Below the pieces are notes generated by a model, which was given only the letters and a program-made list of their open reading frames with translations, was not told where the DNA came from and searched no databases. Below, piece by piece: positions 1 to 50,608 of a stretch of 64,000 nucleotides of DNA. The stretch's first letter is position 1; each line of letters opens with the position of its first letter. Origin of the DNA: Megascapheus bottae (taxonomy: Eukaryota; Chordata; Mammalia; Rodentia; Geomyidae); the NCBI GenBank assembly GCA_024803745.1, contig JANJXV010000030.1:6366501-6430500 (forward strand), given 5' to 3'. A program made the position numbers and the translations under genes.

Positions 1-162
1 CCTGCTGTTGGACAAAAGTGCAGAGCCTGTGGAAAACTTGCCAAGTGAAGGAATAGGTATCTCGGCTCGGTGTATGTAAGCAGAGGTAGATAGGGTGTTA
101 GGAGCCATTTTTCCAGTTGGGTACCTTGCTTTGGGAAGTTGATTTTTTTTGGGGGCGGGGGG

Positions 163-388
163 GTCAGTCGTGGGGCTTGGATTCTAAGCCTGGGCACTAT
201 CCCTGAGCTCTTCAGCTCAAGGCCACTGCCCTACCCTTGAGCCAAAGAGTCACTTCTAGTTTTCTAGTGGTTAGTTGGAGATAAGAGTCTCAGGGTCTTA
301 GGGCCCACCCTGGCCTTGCTTTGAATCTTGATCCTCAGATCTCAGCCTCCTGAGTAGCTAGGATTACAGGCGTGAGCCAGCACCCTGC
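163..388 (-). mobile_element. B1-Geo dimeric SINE
   Basis: Read on the minus strand, the B1 head (CCTGTAATCCTAGCTACTCA-type) is followed by a tRNA-like right monomer ending TCAAGGGTAGGGCAGTGGCC and beyond. This family recurs through the window. Region upstream of the recognised FBH1 exons. Confidence 0.85.
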
Positions 389-1937
389 ATTTGGTATCAA
401 AACGACTCCAAGATGGGTAGGGTAAGATTTGCTGCAGTAACAAATAAATCGAAACCCGCAATGACCTCACAATAGGAATTTGTCCGCAATCACTGCAATC
501 TCTTCATAATCCAAGAAGATTCCAAGTATTGACGACCGTTGGGCATTGCTGTGTGAAGGGAGACAGTCACTGCCCAGTGGTTGCTCTTGTGCTTTGGGGT
601 TAAGTGATGAGACATTATCCCTCCCTTAGTGAAGTGACGTTTAGTTACTGAGTGTTCAGGGGAACCTAAACCTAATCTTCATTATAGGCTCTGCCTTCAA
701 GTGGTCAGGGTCAGAAAGACAGCCCTGAAGTGATCTGAGGACCAGGGCAAATCTGAACTCAAGGTAACAGCCACCTTGAAATCCACAGCTAAGACCAGGA
801 AACTGAGGTGCCAGCGGCCCCAGAGCCAGAGCTGAGAGGCAAGGGTTATTAGAGCTACCCGAGGTTAAGTTGGCGGGGGGGATCTGAGACTGGAGGGAGG
901 GGGGCCGAGATAAAGCACAGTAAGAAAGCTAACCCATGAAAAACAGGATAAGTTTACTTGAACCTGGCAAAATTCTGTTTGACAAAATATTTCTCCCACA
1001 TTCTTGATCTTTTCTACCTCGTCACCTGAGGATACGACACATGTCTGTTAGGGCAGTGGAGTCTGAAATGGGTACAGATAAACGGGCATCGTGCTGCGGA
1101 GGTGAACTTGAGTGTCTGTGGGGCCACATAGAGTTTGGAAAGCCTCACAGTCACTGCTCCCTGGCTTGGACTGCTTCGCCTCACCCGAGCGTGCCCACCA
1201 GGGCAGCCAGCGCTTTGATTGCAGACGTCCTTTTAGAGACATGCCGGGTAGACGGGCTGTGCAGGGGTGGCGTGGAGTGGAAAGTTTTATGGAAGGGGGA
1301 GGGAGATCTTTGGAACATCTTTAAGTTGATAAAGATGTACTAGAACTGCTTGTGGAAAAGGCATACCAATAAAAATAAAAGGGTAATTAGAATTTCAGTG
1401 TAAACTATACTTTTGCAAGAACACAAATGCTTTTAAAGTAAAAGAGGGCCCTTTCAGGGGACACTGCACTTGGTATGGTTGCCTCGATATTGTTCTAATG
1501 CTTCTGTTGCTAGGCTTTGACACAGGTATAGAGGTAGGTGTTAGCCTCCACGTGGGTGTCGCAAGTGCTTCTGTGTGGATTTTCTCCTGTGAATTCAGTA
1601 TGACAGGTTCTTATACCCCTTGTTTTCATCGACTGTAATAATCCAGGGGACCCAGCACTCAGCCTTTAAGAGGCTGCACATTTCTGCTAGTCTGTCTGTC
1701 CTATGTGGTGTCTGAGAGGTACCTTTCTGGCTGTGCGCTTGCCCAAATCCACATAGAAAGACTAATGATCTAAGCTTAGGTCCTTTTCTTTCTCTTTTAG
1801 CCTTACTTTCTGTAACACCTGAGCCTAGATCACATCACCTGCCACCCTCATCTTTCACTCAGTGTGTCCAGAACATGAAGGCTATTATGGCTTATCAGTA
1901 GCACACAATTATTTTGCACAGTTACAGAATCCTTTTG

Positions 1938-2158
1938 TGTGTGGTGGATCATGGTACTTGAACTCAGCCTGGGCACTGTCCCTGAGCTCTTCAGCTCAAG
2001 GCTAACGCCCTATCCTTGAGCCAAGCCCCACTTCCCACTTTCTGGAGGTTATTTGGAGATAAGAGTCTCGGGTCCTTTTGTGCCTGGGCTGACTTTGAAC
2101 CTTGATCCTCAGATCTCAGCCTCCTGAGTAGCTAGGATTACAGGTGTGAGCCACCGGC
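1938..2158 (-). mobile_element. B1-Geo SINE with target duplication
   Basis: Full dimer. Flanked by ACAGAATCCTTT on the left and ACAGAATCTTTT on the right. Confidence 0.85.
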
Positions 2159-2570
2159 ACAGAATCTTTTTATAGCTTATTCTACCACGCCTTGTAATTT
2201 AAAAAAAAAAAAATTCTTTTTTAGTGGATTCTTTTTTAGTACCTTCGTATGGGTGAATAAGATGTGGTGTTTAGAGAATAGTTCAGCAATTTAAAAAATT
2301 ATAAAATCCTTCAAATGAAGGGGATATTGGATTTTCTGTTTATACTATCTGATTGAGATACTAGCTATTTTTAAACTATTTCTAGTTACAATTGGATGAA
2401 ATAGGGCTGCTGGTGTGATCTTACCATTAGATATTATCATTATATTTTGAAGGTATCTCCATGTTTTATGCATGCTAATCAAAGAAGCTAGAGCTTCAGT
2501 AGAAGAAGCAAATAGGTGTGTTTCCATATATCTGGGTATTTCTTTTGTTTTTGTTTGTTTGTTTGTTTTT

Positions 2571-2740
2571 GCCAGTCCTGGGCTTAGGCTCAGGGCCTGA
2601 GCACTGTCCTTAGGTTTTCTCAAGGCTAGAGCCACAGCACCATTTCTGGCTTTTTTTCTATGTATGTAGTACTGAGGAATCGAACCCTGGTCTTCATGCA
2701 TGCTAGGCTAGCACTCTACCACTAGGCCAAACTCCCAGCC
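2571..2740 (-). mobile_element. IDL-Geo dimeric SINE
   Basis: The plus strand starts GCCAGTCCTGGGCTT and ends AAACTCCCAGCC. Reversed, it has an ID-like tRNA-derived left half followed by the Geo right half and an A-tail, preceded here by a T/GTTT run. Confidence 0.88.
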
Positions 2741-2773
2741 CTTGTGTTTGTTTGTTTTTTTTTGTTTTGTTGA

Positions 2774-2995
2774 GACAGTTCTGGGGCTTGAACTCAGGCC
2801 TGAGCACTGTCCCTTAACTTTTTTCCCTCATAGGTGACACACTAGCACTTGAGCCACAGGTCCATTTCTGGCTTTTTTGCTGATTGGTTGGAAATAAGAG
2901 CTTCACAGACTTCCTTGTACCAGGACTGGCTTCAAATCACGATCCTCAGATCTCAGCTTCCTAAGTAGCTAGTTGTGAGTCACTGGCACTCAGCC
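2774..2995 (-). mobile_element. B1-Geo SINE
   Basis: Sits directly beside the previous IDL-Geo copy. The B1 half has lost a few bases around the GATTACAGG box. Confidence 0.8.
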
Positions 2996-3799
2996 TTATC
3001 ATCTAATCTTTTTTTAATTTCTAACTATAACACATATGTATGCATATGATTTGAAGCCAGTCCTGGGGCAAGAAAGTCTGTGAGACTTTATGTCCAAATA
3101 TCTAGGGAAAAAAAAAACAAAACAAGAGGAGCTGTGACTCTCATGGTAGAATGTTCTGTTGATTAAATCCAGAATCGTAGCTATGTTAGGCAAGCGCTTA
3201 CCACTGGACTATTACTGCCAGTCCCCTTTTTGGTACTCTTGAAAGAGATTCTAGGCTCTATGGTTGCTATAACAGATTGTTAGGGAGGACAGGAACTTTC
3301 TTCCTCCGAGGGTTCTGAAAATTGAATTCAGTTCTTCCACTCCAGGGCCTTACTGCTATGTATCAAAGTCTGTTCTCAGTACCACACTTTCTTGGGGCTG
3401 AGAGGTGGTCCTTGTAAGGAATTTCTAGCCTATTTTATTATGACTGTGTTTTGCTTTTAAATTTTGAAGAAGCTGGTATATACAATGGATGGTAAGTTTA
3501 TTTATAAGAAGCTCTGTCTTTACCTAAGGGTCATTAGCTCATGCCTAGCTTGAACTTCTTAGGCTAGTCTTCTACCACTTGCCTTACCTCCAACTCTATT
3601 AAATTCTAAAGAGTACTAAGACATTGTCACGTTGGCTGAATGTTGGTGGGATGGGAAATGGGAAAAGGCTGGCTGGAGTGATCTATAAAATCAGTCGTCG
3701 GTTATTATATTCTTAAAAACTGAGTAATTTGCTGGCTACTTAGAGAACTAGTCATAACTAATGAGTATCTCATTTCTTCTGCTTGTTGATACAAAACAG

Positions 3800-28545
<24,746 letters not shown>

Positions 28546-28818
28546 CACGGAGTGGCCTGCGGTGGCTCCACGTGCTGCGGACAGCCAGTGCGGGCTTCCT
28601 GCTCACCGGAGACTGGGAGTTCCATCACGGACCATTAGCTGAGGAAGAAGACACCAGCCGGAGTTGGACCTGCCATTTCTCTGTCCCCTACAATAGCCAA
28701 TTTTCCACTTGCCTGTCCTCCGTGTCTACCAGGTCAGGGGAGTGGGGGAAGTTCTTTTGATATAAAAAAAAAAAGCAAACTACATTTTATGTATTTAAAC
28801 TTTTATTACAAGGTTTCA

Positions 28819-28824
28819 ATTAAA
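28819..28824 (+). terminator. FBH1: Candidate FBH1 poly(A) signal ATTAAA
   Basis: ATTAAA lies about 275 bp after the FBH1 stop codon and is the first good hexamer variant there. The 3' UTR would then be about 300 bases. Transcript ends were not observed. Confidence 0.4.
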
Positions 28825-29096
28825 CAGGCATTGCACTGACATGCCACTGTGACACCTAGCTTCAACACTGTCATTTCTGAACTTTCTCCAACTCTCCGTA
28901 TTTTTTTTGCTTTCAGCAGCATGTTGCTGATCACGTGACCCTCGCCGGCCATTTTTCTGTCACGAGAGGCTGCCCATGAAAAGTTATGGTATGTGTCTGT
29001 CATTATAGTGAGCAAGTCACATCAGACACAGAAGACAAGTGTTTGCAGTCTCTGACTCAGGCCTTTTTTGTTTGTTTTTTTGAAGGGGGTTGGGGA

Positions 29097-29640
29097 GTTA
29101 TGGTCAATGGAGCTGAACTCAGGGCCTAAGCTCTGTTCCTAGTGCTCTACTGTCAGGGTCCTTCATCGCCAGTCCCTCTCGACTAGTAGGAGGGATGGGG
29201 AAAAACACACCCCGATGAGTCCAAGCCGTGAGAGGAGAAGGCCCACTGTCCTCCCGCACTCAGCCTTCCTTCCCTGGAGCACGAACAGAGACGCCACACA
29301 GCTTCATCAAGGCAGGAAAATCTCTCTCCCTCCAATAAAACCCCCTCCTGGGGCAGTCCCTCCATTAATATACCCTCACTCTAGGTCTCAGCAGAAAGGG
29401 ATAAACAATAACACATTTGTAACCAATGGTAATCAAGTAAGTCTTGCTCCTTGCCTTGTCTCAGCAGGAAGTTATTAGACATGGGGTTACTCGGCCCCCA
29501 ATGTTCTACCATTTCTGGTTTTCTGGTGGTTAGAGATGAGTCTCATGGACATTCCTGCCAAGGCTGGCTTTGAACGTCGATCCTCAGATTTCAGCCTTCT
29601 GAGTAGCTAGGAGCTTAGGTGTGAGCCGTCAGTGCCTGGC
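29097..29640 (-). mobile_element. B1-Geo SINE split by a ~350-bp insert
   Basis: Geo part at 29097-29150. The rest resumes near 29510 and ends at TCAGTGCCTGGC. The insert is described separately. Confidence 0.72.
29151..29503. mobile_element. Possible solo-LTR-like insert
   Basis: Begins TGTCAGGG and ends near GGCCCCCA, so TG...CA ends are possible, with an internal AATAAA at 29335. The flanks CTCTAC and TTCTAC do not give a clean 6-bp duplication. No family was recognised. Confidence 0.35.
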
Positions 29641-29708
29641 TTACTCGGGTCTTTATGTCCCCTAACTAGGCTGGGCTTTCTAGTACAGGATGGTCACTTG
29701 AATGACCA

Positions 29709-29737
29709 GTTGCCTAGCAACTTCGTTGCCTAGCAAC
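29709..29737. promoter_or_regulatory. Two tandem RFX X-box palindromes
   Basis: GTTGCCTAGCAAC occurs at 29709-29721 and again at 29725-29737, 16 bp apart. Each is a perfect full-site inverted repeat of the RFX consensus. Located about 0.9 kb past the FBH1 3' end and outside any recognised repeat. Confidence 0.6.
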
Positions 29738-31663
29738 TTTCCAAGTACCTTGTTTTGATATTACCATTAATGCATGGGAAAAGATCTCTGTTGGTTGGCC
29801 TTACAAAGGGTAACAATGTATGTCAGTTTTTGGTGGTCCTTTTTTGATGGTTCTGCTAACCAGGCATTTTCTATTCCTGAACCAGTTAGTCTTTTGGAAC
29901 AGTAGTTCTCTAACATCTGAAAGAGAAAGGAGGGAGGATGGGGTAATGAATACAGGTGTGTGCATTGTTAAATAATTGATCCTGTTTCTTGCTGTTCTCA
30001 TGATTTTTCAACCTATTTCCTGGTTCTGTCTTAACTCTTGCACCTGGTAGAATTTTTTTATGCCTCTTATACTTCCTGAGTCAGTTTACCCTCGCTGTCC
30101 TGCCTTAGGATTATAGGCATGAATCTAGAGCATTTTTTGGTAAGACACTTTGCATAACTATTGATTCTCCGTGTCTGATAAAGCCGAAGGTGAGTAGGAG
30201 CTGAGGAAAGACACATTCCTATAGATTAGACTCAGCACAGCTAGACTGGGCAGAGAGAAGACACAACCTTAGAGAGGGATTTTCTTAAATTTTTAAATAT
30301 AAGAGATTTGAACAGATACACATAGGATGGCAGCTCTCTGTGCCCTCACGCAAAGAGTGCCCTTGTCCTTGTTCACAGGGCAGTTTCCATTGTAGATTCT
30401 CCAAGAGAATCTCCAACTCCCAGACCTGGGTGTCTCCATATTACTCATCACCGGTGGTGTTTGCATATTTGACGTCTATAGTGCCCTGGCCTAAGACAGA
30501 TGGAAACCAGCAGACCTCCAAGAGGCAGATGAGAGCTCCCTTAAACATCTCAGTTTTTTATTCAGTTACTCATTTGATGTCTTAGTGATTTCTCAGACTT
30601 GGAATATTCATAATGTAGCTCTTTTCTTCACACTCCCACCCCTACCACCACCATATCCCCAACCGGTTCCTTCAGAATCAAGATATTTGGGGCTACGATT
30701 AACCCCAAAGCACAACTCCCAAAGGTATCAGAAAATGTAATGATCTCCTACAGAAGTTGAGAGGAAGTGGGGGTGGGGGAGGAGGAGAGGCCAGGAGAAT
30801 CATATCAGGTGCTTAGCACCGTGCTAAGAATCCAGTCACTCTCTTCCTGTCATCTTTTCTGTTTTTCCCCAGCTGGATTCCTTTGTGACCTGTACTTCCA
30901 AATTGGTGTTTAGACTTGACAGCAGCAGAAGGATTAAGCTCATCTTGTGTGTCTGAGTAGCAAGAAAGCCATTCCCCTGCAGTCTCTTCCTCTGACCTCT
31001 GGTCAGAATTAAAGTCACCTGACCACTCTTTAGCCAATCATTAGCAAGGAGAAATGGCTTTACTCATTAAGGAAAATCCTTCAAGGTGTCTTACTACTCC
31101 CTTTTCTCCTTCCTAATGTCTAGAAGATGGAAAAAGGAAAGAGTCTTTTGTTTGTTTACCAAGGGAAATCAAGGCAAAATAGAAAAGATAAAGCCTAGTC
31201 AGTTTTCTTCTTGACAATGTTGTGGCAAATGGGAAATAAGGGAGGAAGAGGAAATGGAAATTATTATGATTATGATTATTTTGCCAACTGAAGTGTTAAT
31301 AACTATAGAACTTTTCAGCAACTCTGAAAAATATGGCAGGTGGTCACAAGACCACCATACTGTAACAAGTGCAAGCAGCTGCGAGGAGAGGGTACCTTGG
31401 ATTCTGATGACTTGCAGAAGTGGGGAAGGGCACGCAGGGAGCATGGGAATCAGGTGCTGTGCCCATGTTTCACCCCCCCCCAAATGCTCTCCCTCTAGGA
31501 AGGAGGGTTGTTAGTGGTTTACAATCAGGATGACTGCTCTCTAACCCCACCCCATGCCTGGCAGTGTTCAGACTCTGGCATTAGTTGGTTTGTATGGTTT
31601 GGGGAGGGTCAACTTCTAACTACTAAGGAATTTTCTTGCTTTTTATAAAATAAGGAGGTAGAA

Positions 31664-31895
31664 GCCGGGCACATGACTCATGCCTGTAATCCTAGCTACT
31701 CAGGAGGCTGAGATCCGAGGATCACAGTTCAAAGCCAGCCAGGACACTAAAGACCCTGAGACTCTTATCTCCAATTAACCTCTAGAAAATGGAAAGTGGC
31801 GCTGAGGCTCAAGGGGTAGGATGGTAGCCTTGAGCTGAAGAGCTCAAGAATAGCGCCCAGACCCAGAATCCAAACCCCATGACCGACCAAAAAGA
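31664..31895 (+). mobile_element. B1-Geo SINE, well preserved
   Basis: Complete from GCCGGGCACATGACTCATGC to ATGACCGACCAAAAAG, in the FBH1-IL15RA interval. Confidence 0.9.
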
Positions 31896-32203
31896 AAATG
31901 AAATAAAGAGGGAGGGTTTGGCCTATGATTTTAGAAACATAAACAGCAAAGAAAGAAAGAACACAGGGGAACGAGAGAATGTGTCTACTGTGTGTAGCTG
32001 GGCCCAGATTGGCCATAGCTTTTGATTAGATCACATTCCTTCTCACATGGAAGTAATTCCTTCTCCCTAATCTTTGCGAACTCTAGGCAAGAGAATCCTG
32101 CACAAAGAAAACTTAAATGTAATCATCTTGGACTGAGCTTTCTCATCTTTTTTGTTTTTGGAACATTTTTCCATGGAGCATTTTTTTATTGAAAAATAGA
32201 TAT

Positions 32204-32209
32204 TTTATT
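32204..32209 (-). terminator. IL15RA: Candidate IL15RA poly(A) signal AATAAA
   Basis: AATAAA on the minus strand lies about 815 bases after the IL15RA stop. A second one sits at 32185-32190. The implied 3' UTR would contain a complete IDL-Geo SINE. Confidence 0.35.
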
Positions 32210-32412
32210 TATACAAGGCACTTTTGAAATATAAATCATATGCTATAGGTAGATATGACAGACAAGTAAGTATAAATATAAATGTATACATACACTCAAA
32301 ACATCACTGAGCACAGTTTGCTTCTGAATCCTTAAATCGGGGAGTTATCAGCCCATTATACTTCTGCCTTTCTCAGTTCCTTTTTTCATCTCTTGTTGTT
32401 ATTGTTGTTGTT

Positions 32413-32596
32413 TGCAGTCCTGGAGCTTGAACTCGGGGACTGAGCACTGTCCTTGGGCTTTCTCAAGGCTGGCACTCTACCACTTGAGCCACAGCACTAT
32501 TTCCAGCTTTTTCTATGTATGTGGTACTAAGGAATCGAACCTGAGTCTTTGTGCATGCTAGGCAAGCCCTCTACCACTAGGCCACACTCGCAGCCT
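32413..32596 (-). mobile_element. IDL-Geo SINE in probable IL15RA 3' UTR
   Basis: Complete. Flanks TCTCAGTTCCTTTTT and CTCTCAGCTCCTTTTT suggest a target duplication. Same strand as IL15RA, so it would be transcribed in sense. Confidence 0.88.
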
Positions 32597-33022
32597 CTCA
32601 GCTCCTTTTTGACACCTGCACAGCCCTGGCAACAGAGGCTCTAGGATCCTAAGTGTTCCTAGCTGTCTTTCCTGGTAACATCCCCCATGCCAGGAAGCCG
32701 TGGGATTCACTGGAGGCCTCCAGTACATTCTCCTGTCAAGTGTAGAGACAGAATAGTCATGTGGATGAGCAGTCCTGAGTCAAGGTCAGAGCCAGGTCCA
32801 AGGCTTTCCCGGAGGCCCCTTCCACTGCTCAAACCTTGGGAACCTGCCAAGCTTGCAGCATCCATCTGTGAGCCATGCAGGAGGAAAGATGACACGTGGG
32901 GCCTTACTGGCCCTGGTGGGTCTTTTCCTGGCACTTGGCCCCATGGGTGTCTTTCAGTTGCTCTTTATGGAAAGCAGAGCTAGGCGCCTTCTCTCCAGAC
33001 ATAGCCGGGCTGGCTTCCCATC

Positions 33023-47874
<14,852 letters not shown>

Positions 47875-47985
47875 GGCCTCAGGTCCCGCCGGTCCCGCCG
47901 GGACGCCCGGGTCCGCGCGCTCCGTCTCCCCCGGCCCGGGCGCAGCCTCGGGGCCGGCACCCGCCCGCCCGCCCGCCCGGCGGGA

Positions 47986-48006
47986 TCGCTTTCGCTTTTG
48001 CTTTAC
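47986..48006 (-). promoter_or_regulatory. IRF/ISRE-like GAAA repeat upstream of IL15RA
   Basis: The minus strand reads AAAGCAAAAGCGAAAGC, three A-rich cores at 6-bp spacing. It closely fits the IRF1 consensus (AAAAGYGAAA). It lies about 112-132 bp upstream of the IL15RA ATG. IL15RA is known to be interferon- and IRF1-responsive; that this copy is functional is an inference. Confidence 0.55.
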
Positions 48007-48493
48007 CCGGAGGGCTGCGAGGTGACAGCTGGGTGACCCGGCGTCCCCACCCGGCCGTGGAGAAGCCCCGCGCCCCGGGGTCCCCGGCCCGCCTCACGTG
48101 CGCCAGCCCTGGGGCCGCCCCGCAGCGCCCCCGGGCCCGGGGACCCCGGACCGCGCGCCGCGCACGGCCGCCGGTCCGGCGAGCGCTCGAGCTGCACCCC
48201 GGGAGCGGCCCGCGGCCCGGCGGGGCCCAGCCCAGGTGTCCCGCGGCGTGGCGGGCCGGGCGCCCGGCTGGAAGCCCCGCGCGCTGGGACCCCGGGGCGG
48301 ACGCGCGGGCCTGGCACCTGCGCCCCGGCTCCTGCCCGGCAGCCCCTGGGTCTTGGCCTTGATCTGGCTGAAACTTCTCCCCAAGAAAACTATCAATGGG
48401 GGGAAGGGGGGAGGTGGGGGGACAGGGGCTCATCTGAGGCTCATGCCACCTCCCTGGATAACTTTACCAACTTTCTCTTTTTGCCAGGGCTGC

Positions 48494-48517
48494 TTCTTTC
48501 CTTCCTTCCTCCCTCCC

Positions 48518-48587
<70 letters not shown>

Positions 48588-48626
48588 TTTCTTCCTTTCT
48601 TTCCTTCTTTCTTTCTTTCTCTTTCC
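48494..48626 (+). repeat. (CTTT)n tract upstream of IL15RA
   Basis: About 16 pure CTTT units with CCTT borders, 620-750 bp before the IL15RA ATG and just outside the CpG island. It is GAAA on the IL15RA sense strand. Confidence 0.95.
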
Positions 48627-49346
48627 AGAGAAGGAGGCACCAGATGCACCTCCAGAACGGCCCAAGAGTCCCAGGAGTGGAGAACCCTATGAGAACAGTC
48701 TGGTGGCTTTACTGTGTCCTGGTTTGTTATCTTTTGGGTAAATGTCCAGGAGTGGCGTTCCTGGGTCATAGGATTTCTAGGGGTCTTACAAGGGGATTTA
48801 GATGATGCAGCTAGCCAGCAGACTCATTACAGGGACAGTGCAGTGAGAGGAATGACAACTCTACTGCTAGAGGAGTTTTGCTTAGGTCTAGAGTCCACAG
48901 GAAAGAAAACTAGCGTTTTCTTTTAAATTGTATTTCATGGTCGGGATAATGTATAGAGGGCGACCCTTACATTCACCAGGTAGGGGTGCATTACTTCTCA
49001 TGGTTTTGTCTCCTTTTCCCTCCCCCACCTGCTCCGGCATTGCATTTTCTTATTTCATACTAGCTCTGACTCTTAGCTTCCACTTGCCAAGACCAACAAA
49101 ACTCTGAAATCATAAGTTTGCCTCCCCTGAGGCTGATGATTCTCTTTTCCTCCCTGGGCTTGTATCAGGACTCAAGATTCTGGGGAAACAGGAGAACTTG
49201 TTTTTGCAAGGCCATCAAGACAAACGCAGCTCGACTCCATTTTCTGATGGCAGCAAAGCCACCAAATCCATGGACATCCACATTTTTTTAATCCTCTATC
49301 CTCACATACCATCCAGGAAAATTATCCTCTTACTCCAGGACTCCAT

Positions 49347-49351
49347 GTGTG

Positions 49352-49395
<44 letters not shown>

Positions 49396-49425
49396 TGCGC
49401 GCGCGCGCGCGCGAGTGTGTGTGTA
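49347..49425 (+). repeat. (TG)n(CG)n(TG)n tract
   Basis: About 21 TG units, then a GCGCGTGCGCGCGCG core of alternating CG, then GTGTGTGT, adjoining a reversed SINE. Confidence 0.95.
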
Positions 49426-49427
49426 TA

Positions 49428-49678
49428 CCAGTCCTGGGGTTTGAACTCACAGTTTAGGCACTGTCTCTGAGTGTTTGTGCTCAAGGCTAGCATACAACCA
49501 CTGGAACCATAACTCCACTTTTAGCTTTTTTTGTTGATTTTGGTTTTTTTTGGGGGGGGGGGAATATTTAAATAGACATAAGAGAGTCTTATGGGCTTTC
49601 CTGCCCCAAGCTGAATTTGAAGCTCGACCCTCAGATCTCAACCTCCTGGGGTGCTAGGGTGACAGATGTGAGCCAGCT
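49428..49678 (-). mobile_element. B1-Geo SINE, expanded middle
   Basis: Geo half CCAGTCCTGGGGTTTGAACT, then a T/G run at 49525-49561 between the halves, then B1 half to TGTGAGCCAGC. Confidence 0.75.
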
Positions 49679-50396
49679 CTTTAGCTCAAGGCTATCACCC
49701 TACAATTTAGACACTTTTGTAGCTGGAAAAATTAATTTAGGGAATGGATGCCAGGGAAGTGAGTTAAGAAACGACTTAAAGATTGTTTTAGAATTCAAAA
49801 TTGTTTTGGAATTTTCCCTTTCAATTGACTTGAAAGTGTTTTCTTCTTCAGTTTTGTGTTTTATGGGCTGGAAATTTCTGTTCCAGCACTTGTGACATGG
49901 AGAGAACTAAAAAAATAGCAACATTGCACAATTCTCAAATCTCTTGGGTCTTTTACAATGGAATTACATCTTCTCCTAATGTATCAGAAGCTCCTGTTAT
50001 ATTGCCTCCCTTTATTTATTAGTAGTTTGTTCCTGTTATTCAGGAGCTTTTGAACATGAAAAATTATCAATGAGAACTAGGAGGTTGAAAACTTTTCATA
50101 TTTATATATAGTATGCACATACAGACAGCCTCCATCTCCATAACCCCCATCTTGAATTCAACTAACCTTGCATCTAAAATATTCAGAGAAAAAAGTATGT
50201 TTACAGTAAATAAGTGCAAGTTTTATCTGTCATTATTTTCCAGCTGTTAGAACATGACCATTTATGCAAAAGTTGCATTGGTTAGCATTACTAATTATCT
50301 AGAGATGTGCAAGAAAACGTGTAGGTTACATTCAAATGTGCTATTTTGTCAGCCTTATTTAGCACCCACGTTACTTATTGGTTTGTTTGGCTATTG

Positions 50397-50608
50397 CTGG
50401 TCCTGGGGCTTGAACTGGGCGCCTGGAGACTGTCCCTGAGCTCATTTAGTTCTCAAAGCAAGCTCTGTACCACTTGAGTGCCACTTCCAACTTTTCTGAG
50501 ATAAAGAGTCTCACAAACGTTCCTGTTGGTCTGGCTTTGAACTGCAATTCTCACATCTCAGTCTCCTGGGTAGTTGGGTTACAGTTGAAAGCTATTGGCA
50601 CCTGGCTA
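50397..50608 (-). mobile_element. B1-Geo SINE, intergenic
   Basis: From CTGGTCCTGGGGCTTGAACT to TTGGCACCTGGC. Confidence 0.8.

Larger units (their letters stand above)
1..3799. other. Upstream stretch, probably FBH1 intron
   Basis: No coding exon is recognisable. Apart from the SINEs listed separately, 389-1937 and 2996-3799 appear to be single-copy sequence. An FBH1 5' exon ending in A before GT must lie here or farther upstream; I could not identify it. Confidence 0.5.
28841..32203. other. FBH1-IL15RA convergent intergenic region
   Basis: No gene was seen. It contains a SINE split by an LTR-like segment (29097-29640), the RFX pair, a B1-Geo SINE (31664-31895), and otherwise unassigned sequence at 29750-31660. 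Confidence 0.6.

Noticed and set aside
1041..1343. Small gene of 100 codons upstream of FBH1
   Set aside because: No recognised domain, no start context or splice support, and overlapping frames on both strands of similar length.
29335..29340. AATAAA as a distal FBH1 poly(A) signal
   Set aside because: It lies in the inserted LTR-like segment, about 790 bp after the stop and beyond a nearer ATTAAA. Possible but unsupported.
48098..48805. Open frame running through the CTTT tract
   Set aside because: Phe/Leu/Ser repeats come from the microsatellite; there is no conserved protein or splice logic.
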